64,000 nucleotides of DNA, from the NCBI GenBank assembly GCA_046757465.1, contig JBHHYH010000003.1, forward strand, positions 43,469-107,468, in the 5' to 3' direction. This stretch comes from Scalindua_A sp046757465. GTDB lineage: Bacteria; Planctomycetota; Brocadiia; Brocadiales; Scalinduaceae. The notes beneath the pieces are model-generated. The model did not search any database. It saw only the letters and a list, made by a program, of their open reading frames with translations, and was not told the DNA's origin. Each line of letters opens with the position of its first letter. Position 1 is the first letter of the stretch. A program made the position numbers and the translations under genes. Shown here in pieces: positions 35,647 to 44,229 of this stretch.

Positions 35647-35818
35647 ATATTGTGACATCTTTGCTCTCAGCGTATTTTACGGCCAAAGAGTATATCAAAC
35701 GTATTGTCAAAAATGATAGACGAAGAGTCAATGATTACTCTGTTCATATTAGTGGGAATTAGAATAATTCCATTAAATCCGCTGTGCTGCGATTTAGCCA
35801 TAACTATAGGGTTGGCAC

Positions 35819-37648
35819 ATGAATAATGAGCTTTCAACATTTAATTCTGAGAAAGCAACAAACAGACTAAAAAAGATTTTAAATGAATCTAAGGGAAAGG
35901 TACTTGATGAAAGTTTATTAAGAAAGATTGAAATTGAGCTGGAAAAGAAAAACTCTGAAATTGTGAAGTTGTTGAAAAATGCCGGAGCATGCAAGGAATC
36001 AAAAAATTTAGAAGAACAGATTCAAAAGGAAAGTAAAAGATTTGAAGACATAATGGATGTTATCGGAGAGGGCCTGTGCTTGCTTAATAAGGATTTGAAA
36101 GTTATCTGGGCTAATAAGACCATAAGTGACTGGTTGGATCTAAGAGAATCACCTGTTGGCAATTACTGCAAAGATATTTTCCATTGTAGCGAAGCAGGAA
36201 TAGAAAACTGTCAGGCCCTAAATGTCTTCAAAGGGGGAGAAGGCCATATAATTGAAACGTGGATTACAACAAAAACTAACAAAAGAATATGTATTCAACG
36301 TATTGCTATTCCCATAACAAGCGAAAAAGGAGATATTAGCAATGTCTTAGTACATACAGTAGACGTTACCGAAAGCGAAAAGTCAGCACACAGACTTTTG
36401 CTATTACAACATCTTGGTGAAGTAATGCAGGGAATGCTTAATCTTGACAGTTTACTTCATCTGATTTTAACTTGCGTAACCTCTGGTTACGCATTTGGAT
36501 TTAATCGTGCGATACTTTTCTTGAATAATAAAGAAGAAAATGTCTTAAAGGGGAAATTGGCAGTAGGGCCGTCCTCTCCAGAAGAGGCGAGCAAAATTTG
36601 GCAAGAGATATCAAGCAAGTATAGCTCACTTATGCACATACTTGAAGAGTTAGACTACGGCCATAATATTAATACACCTTTTAATACTATGACAAAACTT
36701 ATGGTGTATTCATTAGCAGAAGAAGAGAAAGAAGTTGTAGCATCTTGTGCTAAAGTAAAAAACCCTATTGTTGTTAAAGATGCTGCTAATGACCCACGTG
36801 TAACACAGGAATTTAGAAAGACTTTAGGTGCCAATGAATTTGTCTGTGTACCTTTAATATCAAAGGAGGAACCTAAAGGTGTCATAGTTGCAGATAACAT
36901 TTATACAGGAGAACCTATAACTGAGGATCGAGTAAGCCTCTTAACAATGTTTGCCAGCCAGGCTGCACTAGCTATTGAAAACGCTGAAACCTACAAAAGT
37001 CTCGAGGACAAGATAAATCAACTTACAGAAACACAACAGAGACTCATTAGTGCAGAAAAATTGGCCGCTATAGGTTCGGTGGCATCTTATATTGCACACG
37101 AGATTAGAAACCCACTGGTGACCATAGGTGGATTTGCCAATTCTCTCTCTCGTATCGACTATGCAGACTCAAAAACCAAGACTAATACTAACATAATCCT
37201 TGATGAAGTAAGACGTCTAGAAAAAATACTTAATAATCTCACTGACCTCAGTAAGCCCCCGATACCAGAAAGGATTAATGTTCAAATATGTGATATCATA
37301 GATAACACATGCGCACTAATGGAGAATTATCTTAAAGAAAGGCACATAGACTTATATAAGGAGTTTGAACCTGATATCCCCCGAATATTGGCTGATCCTA
37401 ATCAAATAAAACAAGTCATTCTTAATATACTAATAAATTCGGTAGACTCAATGCCTGATGGTGGGAATCTTACTATAAAAACCAAAACAGTTAACGGATC
37501 AATACAAACAGACATAATCGTAATGGACATAAATATACCAAAGATGGATGGTATTGAGGCAATGGGCAGGATTTTAAGTAAAAATAAAATGATTCCTATT
37601 ATCATTAACACTGCTTATAGCAGTTATAAGGGTAATTTTATGTCGTAG
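35819..37648 (+). CDS. PAS-GAF sensor histidine kinase with damaged C-terminus
   Basis: This 609-residue cytoplasmic kinase has an N-terminal coiled coil, a PAS-like domain (about 78-185), a GAF domain (about 200-395) and a dimerisation domain with the phospho-acceptor His in IAHEIRNPLV. The ATPase domain begins normally (NQIKQVILNILINSVDSMPDGG, N box) but after VNGSIQ the glycine boxes are missing and the sequence passes directly into the middle of a receiver domain (IIVMDINIPKMDGIEAM). A TAG then stops the frame inside the receiver, although the following 30 codons still encode its end. Without G boxes it probably cannot bind ATP. It reads as a former kinase-receiver hybrid that suffered an in-frame deletion and a nonsense mutation. 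Confidence 0.85.
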   Translation: MNNELSTFNSEKATNRLKKILNESKGKVLDESLLRKIEIELEKKNSEIVKLLKNAGACKESKNLEEQIQKESKRFEDIMDVIGEGLCLLNKDLKVIWANKTISDWLDLRESPVGNYCKDIFHCSEAGIENCQALNVFKGGEGHIIETWITTKTNKRICIQRIAIPITSEKGDISNVLVHTVDVTESEKSAHRLLLLQHLGEVMQGMLNLDSLLHLILTCVTSGYAFGFNRAILFLNNKEENVLKGKLAVGPSSPEEASKIWQEISSKYSSLMHILEELDYGHNINTPFNTMTKLMVYSLAEEEKEVVASCAKVKNPIVVKDAANDPRVTQEFRKTLGANEFVCVPLISKEEPKGVIVADNIYTGEPITEDRVSLLTMFASQAALAIENAETYKSLEDKINQLTETQQRLISAEKLAAIGSVASYIAHEIRNPLVTIGGFANSLSRIDYADSKTKTNTNIILDEVRRLEKILNNLTDLSKPPIPERINVQICDIIDNTCALMENYLKERHIDLYKEFEPDIPRILADPNQIKQVILNILINSVDSMPDGGNLTIKTKTVNGSIQTDIIVMDINIPKMDGIEAMGRILSKNKMIPIIINTAYSSYKGNFMS

Positions 37649-37741
37649 GCTGCCGATGCATTTATTATCAAATCTTCAAACCTCTCGGAATTAAAAGACA
37701 AAATCAAAGAAATACTTACAAATAAAGCTAAAAACTCCTGA
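37649..37741 (+). pseudogene. Stranded end of the receiver domain, beyond an in-frame TAG
   Basis: In the same frame as the kinase, 30 codons after TAG (37646-37648) read AADAFIIKSSNLSELKDKIK and end at TGA 37739-37741. This is the usual receiver ending (xWAADAFxxKSxxLxxLK), with the TAG where a Trp (TGG) is expected. Confidence 0.8.
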
Positions 37742-37829
37742 CATAATGCAAGCATATTAGAGACGGTCATCTGCAACGATAGCCAAAAATATCTATTATT
37801 AATAGTTTATAATCAAAAAGGAGTTAGGT

Positions 37830-39383
37830 ATGGAAGATAGGAAGTATGAATCTCCTTATGTAGATAGCCGTTTTCTGCAAACCTGCGATGTCCCTTTAGA
37901 AGAATTTAAGATTGAACCATTTGCAATGGTTATCTTTGGTGGTACAGGTGACTTAAGCCAAAGAAAGCTACTACCAGCACTTTATAATCTTTATCGAAAA
38001 GAAAAGCTTAATACAAAATTTTTAATCCTGGGGTGTGGTTCGCGCGAGATGTCTAATCATGAATATCGCAACTTCATACAAGAAGCGTTATTAAAATTTT
38101 CCCAAGATTCTTTTAATCAAAATAATTGGGATGAATTTAGCAAGCATCTTTTTTATCTATCTGCGGATTTCAAAATAGATGATAACTATAAGATACTCTG
38201 CCAACGTGTATCTGAGACTACATTTACTACTGAACAAAAACAGAAAGACATAATCTTTTATCTGGCCGTTCCACCAACATTAGCACGCATAATAGTGGAA
38301 AAGCTGACAAAGTATAATCTTTGTAAGGGGCAATCTAATACTAAAATTATTCATGAAAAACCTTTTGGCAGTGATAAGACTTCTGCCATCAAATTGAATC
38401 AATTATTGCTAAATGCATTTGAGGAAAAACAAATCTACTGTATTGATCATTACCTGGGTAAGGATACGGTTCAAAATATTATCTTTTTCCGTTTCGCAAA
38501 TAGTATATTTGATCCTCTTTGGAACAGGCGCTATATTGATCACGTGCAGATTACGGTTGCTGAGGATATAGGGGTAGAGCATCGTGGTATTTTTTATGAA
38601 GAGACTGGCGTGGTAAAAGATATCGTGCAAAACCATATTATGCAACTCATTGCCTTGGTAGCAATGGAAACACCCGTGGGAGTCGAGGCAGATTTGGTGC
38701 GCGATGAAAAGGTAAAGGTCTTTCGTACGATCAGGTCTATGGATGAAGAATATATTGATAGGTTTACGGTAAGAGGTCAGTACGGCCCAGGGAAAATGAA
38801 CGATAGAGACGTTCCAGGCTATCGAGAAGAAGAGAATGTATCTCCAAACTCAAATACACCCACATTCTTTGCTGGAAAATTTTATCTAGATAACTGGCGT
38901 TGGGCGGGAGTTCCTTTTTATGTACGTACCGGTAAACGTTTATCCAGACGTATTACTGAGATTTATGTTCAATTCAAACAACCTCCTCTAAGACTTTTTG
39001 GTCGCACTTGCGACATTATAGAGCCAAATACTCTTATCTTGCGTATCCAGCCTCAAGAGGAAATAAATTTATGTGTAAGCGTAAAATATCCAGGTATGGG
39101 CAACGAACCGCATAAAGTAAATATGGATTTTAATTATAACAAAGCCTTTAATATAAAGTACGATGCATATGAGCGGTTACTCATAGATTGTATGAAAGGA
39201 GACCTAATTCTTTTTCCTCGTCAGGATGGAGTGGAGGCAATGTGGGCAATAGTTGACCCGATAATAAAACACTGGGAGAGCAAGCCGGCAGAGAATTTCC
39301 CTAATTACGTTGCAGGTGCCTGGGGACCTAAAGAAGCAGAGGAATTAATTGAAAGAGAAGGACGAAAGTGGCATTATGCGTAA
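37830..39383 (+). CDS. zwf: Glucose-6-phosphate 1-dehydrogenase
   Basis: It oxidises glucose-6-phosphate to 6-phosphogluconolactone with NADP, the entry to the oxidative pentose phosphate pathway. The cofactor loop is GGTGDLSQRKLLPAL, the active-site motif IDHYLGKDTVQN and the substrate region HEKPFG. The length is 517 residues, normal. A good AAAGGAG precedes the ATG. It lies with transaldolase upstream and a glucoamylase-type gene downstream; 6-phosphogluconate dehydrogenase and lactonase are not in the window. Confidence 0.95.
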   Translation: MEDRKYESPYVDSRFLQTCDVPLEEFKIEPFAMVIFGGTGDLSQRKLLPALYNLYRKEKLNTKFLILGCGSREMSNHEYRNFIQEALLKFSQDSFNQNNWDEFSKHLFYLSADFKIDDNYKILCQRVSETTFTTEQKQKDIIFYLAVPPTLARIIVEKLTKYNLCKGQSNTKIIHEKPFGSDKTSAIKLNQLLLNAFEEKQIYCIDHYLGKDTVQNIIFFRFANSIFDPLWNRRYIDHVQITVAEDIGVEHRGIFYEETGVVKDIVQNHIMQLIALVAMETPVGVEADLVRDEKVKVFRTIRSMDEEYIDRFTVRGQYGPGKMNDRDVPGYREEENVSPNSNTPTFFAGKFYLDNWRWAGVPFYVRTGKRLSRRITEIYVQFKQPPLRLFGRTCDIIEPNTLILRIQPQEEINLCVSVKYPGMGNEPHKVNMDFNYNKAFNIKYDAYERLLIDCMKGDLILFPRQDGVEAMWAIVDPIIKHWESKPAENFPNYVAGAWGPKEAEELIEREGRKWHYA

Positions 39384-39448
39384 CTTCTCAATAAGTTGAG
39401 ATACGATATTCTTTAGTATCTGTTACGGAAAGCCTAAATACCAAAAAA

Positions 39449-39523
39449 TGTCACCCTGAAGTTGTTTCAGGGTCTCTTAACTTCTTGATATATATAGATT
39501 CTGAAACAAGTTCAGAGATGACA
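39449..39523 (+). repeat. TGTCACCCTGA...TGACA palindromic repeat
   Basis: Arms TGTCACCCTGAAGTTGTTTC and GAAACAAGTTCAGAGATGACA are imperfect complements. Related repeats are at 51054-51094 and about 58139-58163. A stub of the CTCAATAAGTTGA arm lies just before it, about 39386-39401. Confidence 0.8.
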
Positions 39524-39579
39524 ATAAAGGATTTCCGCAACAGAAATAAGTAGATTTTTATTTAAAAAAGGAGATAAGT

Positions 39580-41583
39580 GTGCCACGCGATATTCCTGTA
39601 GGTAATGGCAACTTATTAGTTGCTTTCGGCCATAATTATATTCTACGTGAATTTTATTTCCCTCATGTGGGACAGGAAGGCCATACCAAAGGCGAACCTT
39701 TTCGTTTTGGGGTCTGGGTAAATGGTAGATTCAGTTGGGTGCCTGATGGATGGAAAATAAACATGAATTATTTAAATGACACATTGGTGACTAATGTAGA
39801 GCTTATAAATACAAAACTAAATATCCGCATCATTGCAAATGACTTAGTTGATTTTCATGAGAACATCTATGTAAAGAAATTAAGTATAGAAAACTTATCT
39901 AATGAGATGCAGGAAGTAAGAATTTTCCTGTGTCACGATTTTCATATTTACGGAAATGATATTGGTGATACTGCGGTTTTCAGGCCAGAGGTAAATGGTT
40001 TACTACATTATAAGGGTGAACGTTATTTTTTGATAAATGCCTGCGCTAATAATAAATGTGGAATTGATCAGTTTGCTACAGGAAATAAAGAACAGAGATC
40101 TCTTGAAGGAACCTGGAAAGATGCAGAAGATGGTATTCTAAGTAAAAATCCTGTGGCACAAGGCTCTGTTGATTCAGTAATTGCTATACATCTTAGGCTA
40201 AAACCTAAAGGAAAGGATTCTTGTTCCTATTGGATATGTGCTGGTAGAAATTGGGAAGAGGTATTTATTTTAAATAAGGTTATATGGGAAAAGACCCCGG
40301 AAGTAATTTTAAAGCGGACGTTTGATTACTGGAAGCTCTGGGTGGATAAGGAAGAACTAAATTATGATTTGTTACCTGATAAAATTGCCTGGCTTTATAA
40401 AAGGAGCCTTTTAATTATGCGCACACAAATTGATAATAACGGAGCAATCGTTGCCGCAAACGATTCCGATGTTATTCAGTTTAATCGTGATACATACAGT
40501 TATATGTGGCCGCGTGATGGCGCATTGGTCGCCTATGCCCTTGATTTAGCAGGTTATCTTGTGCTCTCACGTAATTTTTTTAATTTCTGCTTCCACATTA
40601 TAGAGAAAGAAGGTTATTTTTTGCATAAATATACACCCTATGGGGCGCTGGCAAGTACCTGGCATCCCTGGTTAAAGGATAAGGAGCTACAACTTCCCAT
40701 TCAGGAGGATGAAACTGCTCTGGTTATCTGGGCATTATGGAAACATTATGATATCTTTCGAGATATCGAGTTTATTAAGCCGTTATATAAATTACTGATT
40801 AAAAATGCCGCGGATTTTATGTTGCGCTATAGCGATAAAAAAACAAAACTTCCGTTACCCAGTTATGATCTATGGGAGGAACGCTATGGCGTACATACTT
40901 TTACCATGGGAGCTGTTTACGGAGGTTTAGTGGCTGCTGCCAATTTTACCAGGGCATTTGGTGAAACAGACATTTCAAAAAAATATAGAAGAGGAGCAAA
41001 GGAAATTAGAGAGACAATGGATAAATATCTTTACCTTCAAAAGGAAAAGCGTTTTGCCAGAATGATAAACTTTAGAAAAGATGGTAAAATTGAAATAGAC
41101 ACTACTTTAGATGCGAGTTTGTGCGGAGTATTTATGTTTGGGGCTTATGACGTAAATGATGAAAAGGTAACAAATACAATGCAGCAAGTTTATGAGAAAC
41201 TTTGGTGCAAAACTAATGTTGGTGGTATAGCTAGATACGAAAATGATTCTTATTATCGTGTCAGTGACGACTTACCGGGCAATCCCTGGTTTGTTACCAC
41301 CCTTTGGTTGGCTCAATATTACATTGCACGGGCTAAAACAAAAGCAGGACTAGATAAAGCAATAGGTATCATGGAATGGGTTGCCAGGCATGCACTACCG
41401 AGTGGGGTATTGGCTGAACAGGTTAACCCCTATACTAACGAACCTGTGTCCGTGTCTCCTCTGACATGGAGCCATGCAACATTTGTCATCGTAGCGCATG
41501 AATATCTTCAAAAACTATTAGAGTTAGAGAAATGTGAAATGTGTGGACAATCTAAATATTCTAAAAAAAGAGTTCATAAATAG
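39580..41583 (+). CDS. GH15 glucoamylase-like glycoside hydrolase
   Basis: It is an inverting exo-acting alpha-glucosidase or trehalase type enzyme of family GH15. The N-terminal part (about 1-260) is the beta-sandwich of bacterial glucoamylases. The (alpha/alpha)6 barrel carries the motifs FNRDTYSYMWPRDGALVAYAL, DLWEERYGVHTFTM (general acid Glu) and LAEQVNP (second Glu). It starts with GTG after AAAGGAG. It has 667 residues and no signal peptide, so it acts in the cytoplasm, where glycogen or trehalose is the likely substrate. It closes the tal-zwf cluster. A CPxCG-like pair (CEMCGQ) ends the protein. Confidence 0.9.
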   Translation: MPRDIPVGNGNLLVAFGHNYILREFYFPHVGQEGHTKGEPFRFGVWVNGRFSWVPDGWKINMNYLNDTLVTNVELINTKLNIRIIANDLVDFHENIYVKKLSIENLSNEMQEVRIFLCHDFHIYGNDIGDTAVFRPEVNGLLHYKGERYFLINACANNKCGIDQFATGNKEQRSLEGTWKDAEDGILSKNPVAQGSVDSVIAIHLRLKPKGKDSCSYWICAGRNWEEVFILNKVIWEKTPEVILKRTFDYWKLWVDKEELNYDLLPDKIAWLYKRSLLIMRTQIDNNGAIVAANDSDVIQFNRDTYSYMWPRDGALVAYALDLAGYLVLSRNFFNFCFHIIEKEGYFLHKYTPYGALASTWHPWLKDKELQLPIQEDETALVIWALWKHYDIFRDIEFIKPLYKLLIKNAADFMLRYSDKKTKLPLPSYDLWEERYGVHTFTMGAVYGGLVAAANFTRAFGETDISKKYRRGAKEIRETMDKYLYLQKEKRFARMINFRKDGKIEIDTTLDASLCGVFMFGAYDVNDEKVTNTMQQVYEKLWCKTNVGGIARYENDSYYRVSDDLPGNPWFVTTLWLAQYYIARAKTKAGLDKAIGIMEWVARHALPSGVLAEQVNPYTNEPVSVSPLTWSHATFVIVAHEYLQKLLELEKCEMCGQSKYSKKRVHK

Positions 41584-41852
41584 TTTAAGAATTTTACTAA
41601 AATCTGAGTATGTAGCCACAATCTTTAGAGCCTGCCCTGAGCGTATCGAAGGGTTGCGTAATTTTAAAGGATTTTTAATCAACCTTATCAGGTGGTAGTA
41701 AACGCAGGCCATCCCGTTGCTAATAGCTACGCGACTTAAGCCCTGCGGCTACAACAAATTCCCCAAATCTGAAAGTTTCAGGCATAATCTCTCAACTCAG
41801 GCAAAAGAAGTTTTTGATGGTTAATAGTATAATAGTACTCTTTTTTATTTTT
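41584..41852 (+). other. Intergenic stretch with a GTAGCC...GGCTAC repeat
   Basis: No gene is supported. TGTAGCCAC (about 41613) and GCGGCTACA (about 41745) are the ends of another loosely palindromic repeat with the same ends as the core at 29137-29237. Confidence 0.5.
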
Positions 41853-41892
41853 TGGGAATATATCTCATTTAAAATTTGTCAATAGTATAAAG
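41853..41892 (+). promoter_or_regulatory. ECF-type promoter motif, copy 2
   Basis: GGGAATATATCTC, TTTAAAATTTGTC and TAGTATAA match the copies at 30961 and 32772. It ends 47 bases before the start codon at 41940 and lies 1 kb upstream of the ECF sigma gene. Confidence 0.62.
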
Positions 41893-41939
41893 AGCAGCAT
41901 TGAAGTTATTAACAAATTGTATAAAAAAGGAGGTGTATT

Positions 41940-42362
41940 ATGTTTAAGAAGTTGATACCTATAATGGTAGCCGTATTTATCTTACCGTTTTTTATCGAAA
42001 CAAGCTATGGATATGGTAGTGGTGAAAAGCTTAAGACATTTTCTGGCATTTTAGTTGACACGAAATGTTACGGTATGAATAATGACAATTTTACTAACGA
42101 CCATATGTCACCTAAAGGGAATATGCCTGGATGTGCAGCTATGTGTGCCAAAATGGGTGTACCTGTAGGTTTACTCGTAAACGGTAAAAAAGGGGGAAAG
42201 GTTTATGTCTTGACCATTCCAGCTCCAGCTTTAGCAGACTATATGGGTGAATGGGTTAGAATTAGTGGTGTCAAGACATTTAAACGTGGTCTGATCCCGA
42301 AGAAAATCGAGGTAAAAAAAGGTGATACATACGAAGAGGTAAAGATTGAAACGATGATGTAG
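41940..42362 (+). CDS. Small exported cysteine-containing protein
   Basis: This 140-residue protein has a signal peptide (residues 1-25) and a compact domain. The stretch TKCYGMN, then MPGCAAMCAKMGVPVGLL, places three or four Cys together, which may bind metal or form disulfides. The following VYVLTIPAPALADYMGEWVRISG looks like an OB-type beta barrel. I have the impression of a family without a name, present in several environmental phyla, but cannot assign a function. It begins after AAAGGAGGTG and an ECF-type promoter motif. Confidence 0.8.
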   Translation: MFKKLIPIMVAVFILPFFIETSYGYGSGEKLKTFSGILVDTKCYGMNNDNFTNDHMSPKGNMPGCAAMCAKMGVPVGLLVNGKKGGKVYVLTIPAPALADYMGEWVRISGVKTFKRGLIPKKIEVKKGDTYEEVKIETMM

Positions 42363-42595
42363 TAAACAAACCTTGATAGCAAGTTTTATATTGCTTGAGA
42401 TATTAGAACGTTTTGCTACTGGCGAGACACAATGTTTTGACTCGTATGCACCAGATATCCAATACTACGGATAGTGATCAAGGTTTATGCAAGACTGCAA
42501 ATCTCGAAAGGTCAGAAAGAATTTTAGTGGTTTTAGTATCTTATTAAAACAGTATGAAAGCTATCACTGCTTTTTCTTAAAGGAAGAGGTTAAAG

Positions 42596-42883
42596 ATGAT
42601 GAAAAATAAAGACGCTAACAACTTGAAGGCCGGCGACAAGATTTGTTTGTTCAAAAAAGATGGGCTATTACCAATTATGTGTGGCAATCTAGAATTTTTT
42701 AATGAAAAAGATGATAAAGTATCCATAAAAGTTGATGAAGGCTCCGTTAAACTTACGAGGCATTTGTATGATTTAGTAAGTACTTCGACCCTGAGTGACT
42801 CAGGGTCGAAGTGCTCGGTTGAGCTATTACGGCAACAATTCATGCAATTTTCCGGGATAATAAAACGTGAGCCAAAAAGATAG
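42596..42883 (+). CDS. Small hypothetical protein with a palindrome in its coding sequence
   Basis: This 95-residue protein is not recognised. Its start follows AGGAAGAGG. The first 60 residues look like a small beta domain (LKAGDKICLFKKDGLLPIMCG). Residues about 62-73 (STSTLSDSGSKC) are encoded by a near-perfect DNA palindrome, 42779-42815, and look inserted. Its end overlaps the ECF sigma gene by 17 bases, so the two are translationally coupled and it may be part of the sigma module. Confidence 0.6.
   Translation: MMKNKDANNLKAGDKICLFKKDGLLPIMCGNLEFFNEKDDKVSIKVDEGSVKLTRHLYDLVSTSTLSDSGSKCSVELLRQQFMQFSGIIKREPKR
42779..42815 (+). repeat. Palindrome inserted in frame in a small gene
   Basis: Arms of 18 bases (42779-42796 and 42798-42815) around one G are complementary with one mismatch; the inner part is CTTCGACCCTGAGT and its exact complement. 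Confidence 0.88.
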
Positions 42884-43409
42884 CCTTCTCATTCATATAG
42901 ACGCCTTATACAGGTCAGCATTATACCTTGTTAAGAATGAAAGCAATGCAGACGATCTTGTTCAAGAGACTTATTTAAGGGCGTTCAAATTTGTCAGCGA
43001 AGATAGAGGAATTAGTAATGAGAAGGCATGGTTATTTAAGATATTAATGAATACTTTCATTAATAAATACCGAAAAGACAAACGGGAGCCTTCTCTGGTT
43101 GATTTTGATAGTATCGAGTCCTTTTATGGATCAATAGAAGAAGAAGCCCAAATGTCTCCATTTACAGAAGATGAGGCAGGAATTGATAAATTTCTAGATG
43201 ACGATATAAAAAAAGCCCTGGAAGAACTACCTGTCGATTTTCGAACCGTAATCCTGCTTTCTACTGTAGAAGGTTTTTCTTACAAAGAGATTTCTGAGAT
43301 GATCGGATGCCCGATAGGTACGGTGATGTCTAGAATATACAGGGGACGAAGGATGTTGAAGGAAAGATTAACCAGCTATGCAAAAAAACATGGTTATGAG
43401 AGGGAATAA
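42867..43409 (+). CDS. ECF-family RNA polymerase sigma factor
   Basis: It directs RNA polymerase to a special promoter set. Region 2 has ALYLVKNESNADDLVQETYLRAF, and region 4 has LPVDFRTVILLSTVEGFSYKEISEMIGCPIGTVMSRIYRGRRML, both typical of ECF (sigma-E/RpoE group) factors. The length of 180 residues is normal. It starts with GTG inside the previous gene. The anti-sigma gene follows after three bases. Three ECF-type promoter motifs within 12 kb are candidate targets. Confidence 0.94.
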   Translation: MSQKDSLLIHIDALYRSALYLVKNESNADDLVQETYLRAFKFVSEDRGISNEKAWLFKILMNTFINKYRKDKREPSLVDFDSIESFYGSIEEEAQMSPFTEDEAGIDKFLDDDIKKALEELPVDFRTVILLSTVEGFSYKEISEMIGCPIGTVMSRIYRGRRMLKERLTSYAKKHGYERE

Positions 43410-43412
43410 GAA

Positions 43413-44222
43413 ATGAATTGCAATGACATTAGAAAATATTTTTATGCTTTTATTGATAATGAACTCGATGTGGAAAAGAACATAGAGATTCTGGCCCATC
43501 TTGATATGTGTTATGAATGTAGTCAGAAGATAGAAAAGGAAAGGTTGCTTCACAAGAGGGTGAAAGAGACTGTTTGCATGGTAAAAGCCCCTGCTTACCT
43601 TGAGCACAATATTTTAAAAAGCGTAGAGAAAAAACCTAGCTTCTTTACTCTACTTAAAGAGAACTTATTGCTAAAAAGTCGTTTAATTCCACTGACTGCT
43701 ATTGCGACAGTAGTAATTATAGCCGTTAGTTTTTTTGTAATACAAAGTAATCTAAAGAAAAATGATATTATTTATCTCGCAGAATCAGAATATCACAATT
43801 ATATGATGCAGCAGCTCGATCTGGACATACGGTCACAGGACCCTGGTACAATTGAGAAATACCTCCAAAAACAAACCAATTCAAACATCGTCCTGCCAGA
43901 AATCAAAGATGATGTGACGTTAATTGGCGCTGCATTATCTGAGATTGAAGGCGTGAAGGTATCCCAGGTTTATTACATGCATGACGAAACTCCTGTTTCA
44001 TTGATGATAATTTGTTATTCTGATTCCCAATTGGGATATAGTAAAAACATTGATTTTTCAGGGATGAAGGAAATACTCATAGACGAGAAGGTCGTTTATT
44101 ATGACGATAAAGGGTATTGTGGTCATTGTCAAATAATGGGATGGAAAGAGGCTGAAAATCAGTATGTTATGGTATCAAATTTAAATAGTGATAAGATGAT
44201 GAGGATACTGAAGAAAGCCTGA
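43413..44222 (+). CDS. Membrane anti-sigma factor with zinc-binding anti-sigma domain
   Basis: It probably holds the adjacent ECF sigma factor inactive. The N-terminus contains the ZAS motif HLDMCYEC (HxxxCxxC). One membrane helix lies at about residues 94-113. The extracytoplasmic part (about 115-269) has a CGHCQIMGW motif and may sense redox or a ligand. It is coupled to the sigma gene by a three-base gap, as in sigma/anti-sigma pairs generally. Confidence 0.88.
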   Translation: MNCNDIRKYFYAFIDNELDVEKNIEILAHLDMCYECSQKIEKERLLHKRVKETVCMVKAPAYLEHNILKSVEKKPSFFTLLKENLLLKSRLIPLTAIATVVIIAVSFFVIQSNLKKNDIIYLAESEYHNYMMQQLDLDIRSQDPGTIEKYLQKQTNSNIVLPEIKDDVTLIGAALSEIEGVKVSQVYYMHDETPVSLMIICYSDSQLGYSKNIDFSGMKEILIDEKVVYYDDKGYCGHCQIMGWKEAENQYVMVSNLNSDKMMRILKKA

Positions 44223-44229
44223 GTATGCA

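Noticed and set aside
37646..37648. TAG as a pyrrolysine or other readthrough codon
   Set aside because: Only one such case is seen, and the same gene also lacks its ATP-binding boxes, so a nonsense mutation in a decaying gene is simpler.
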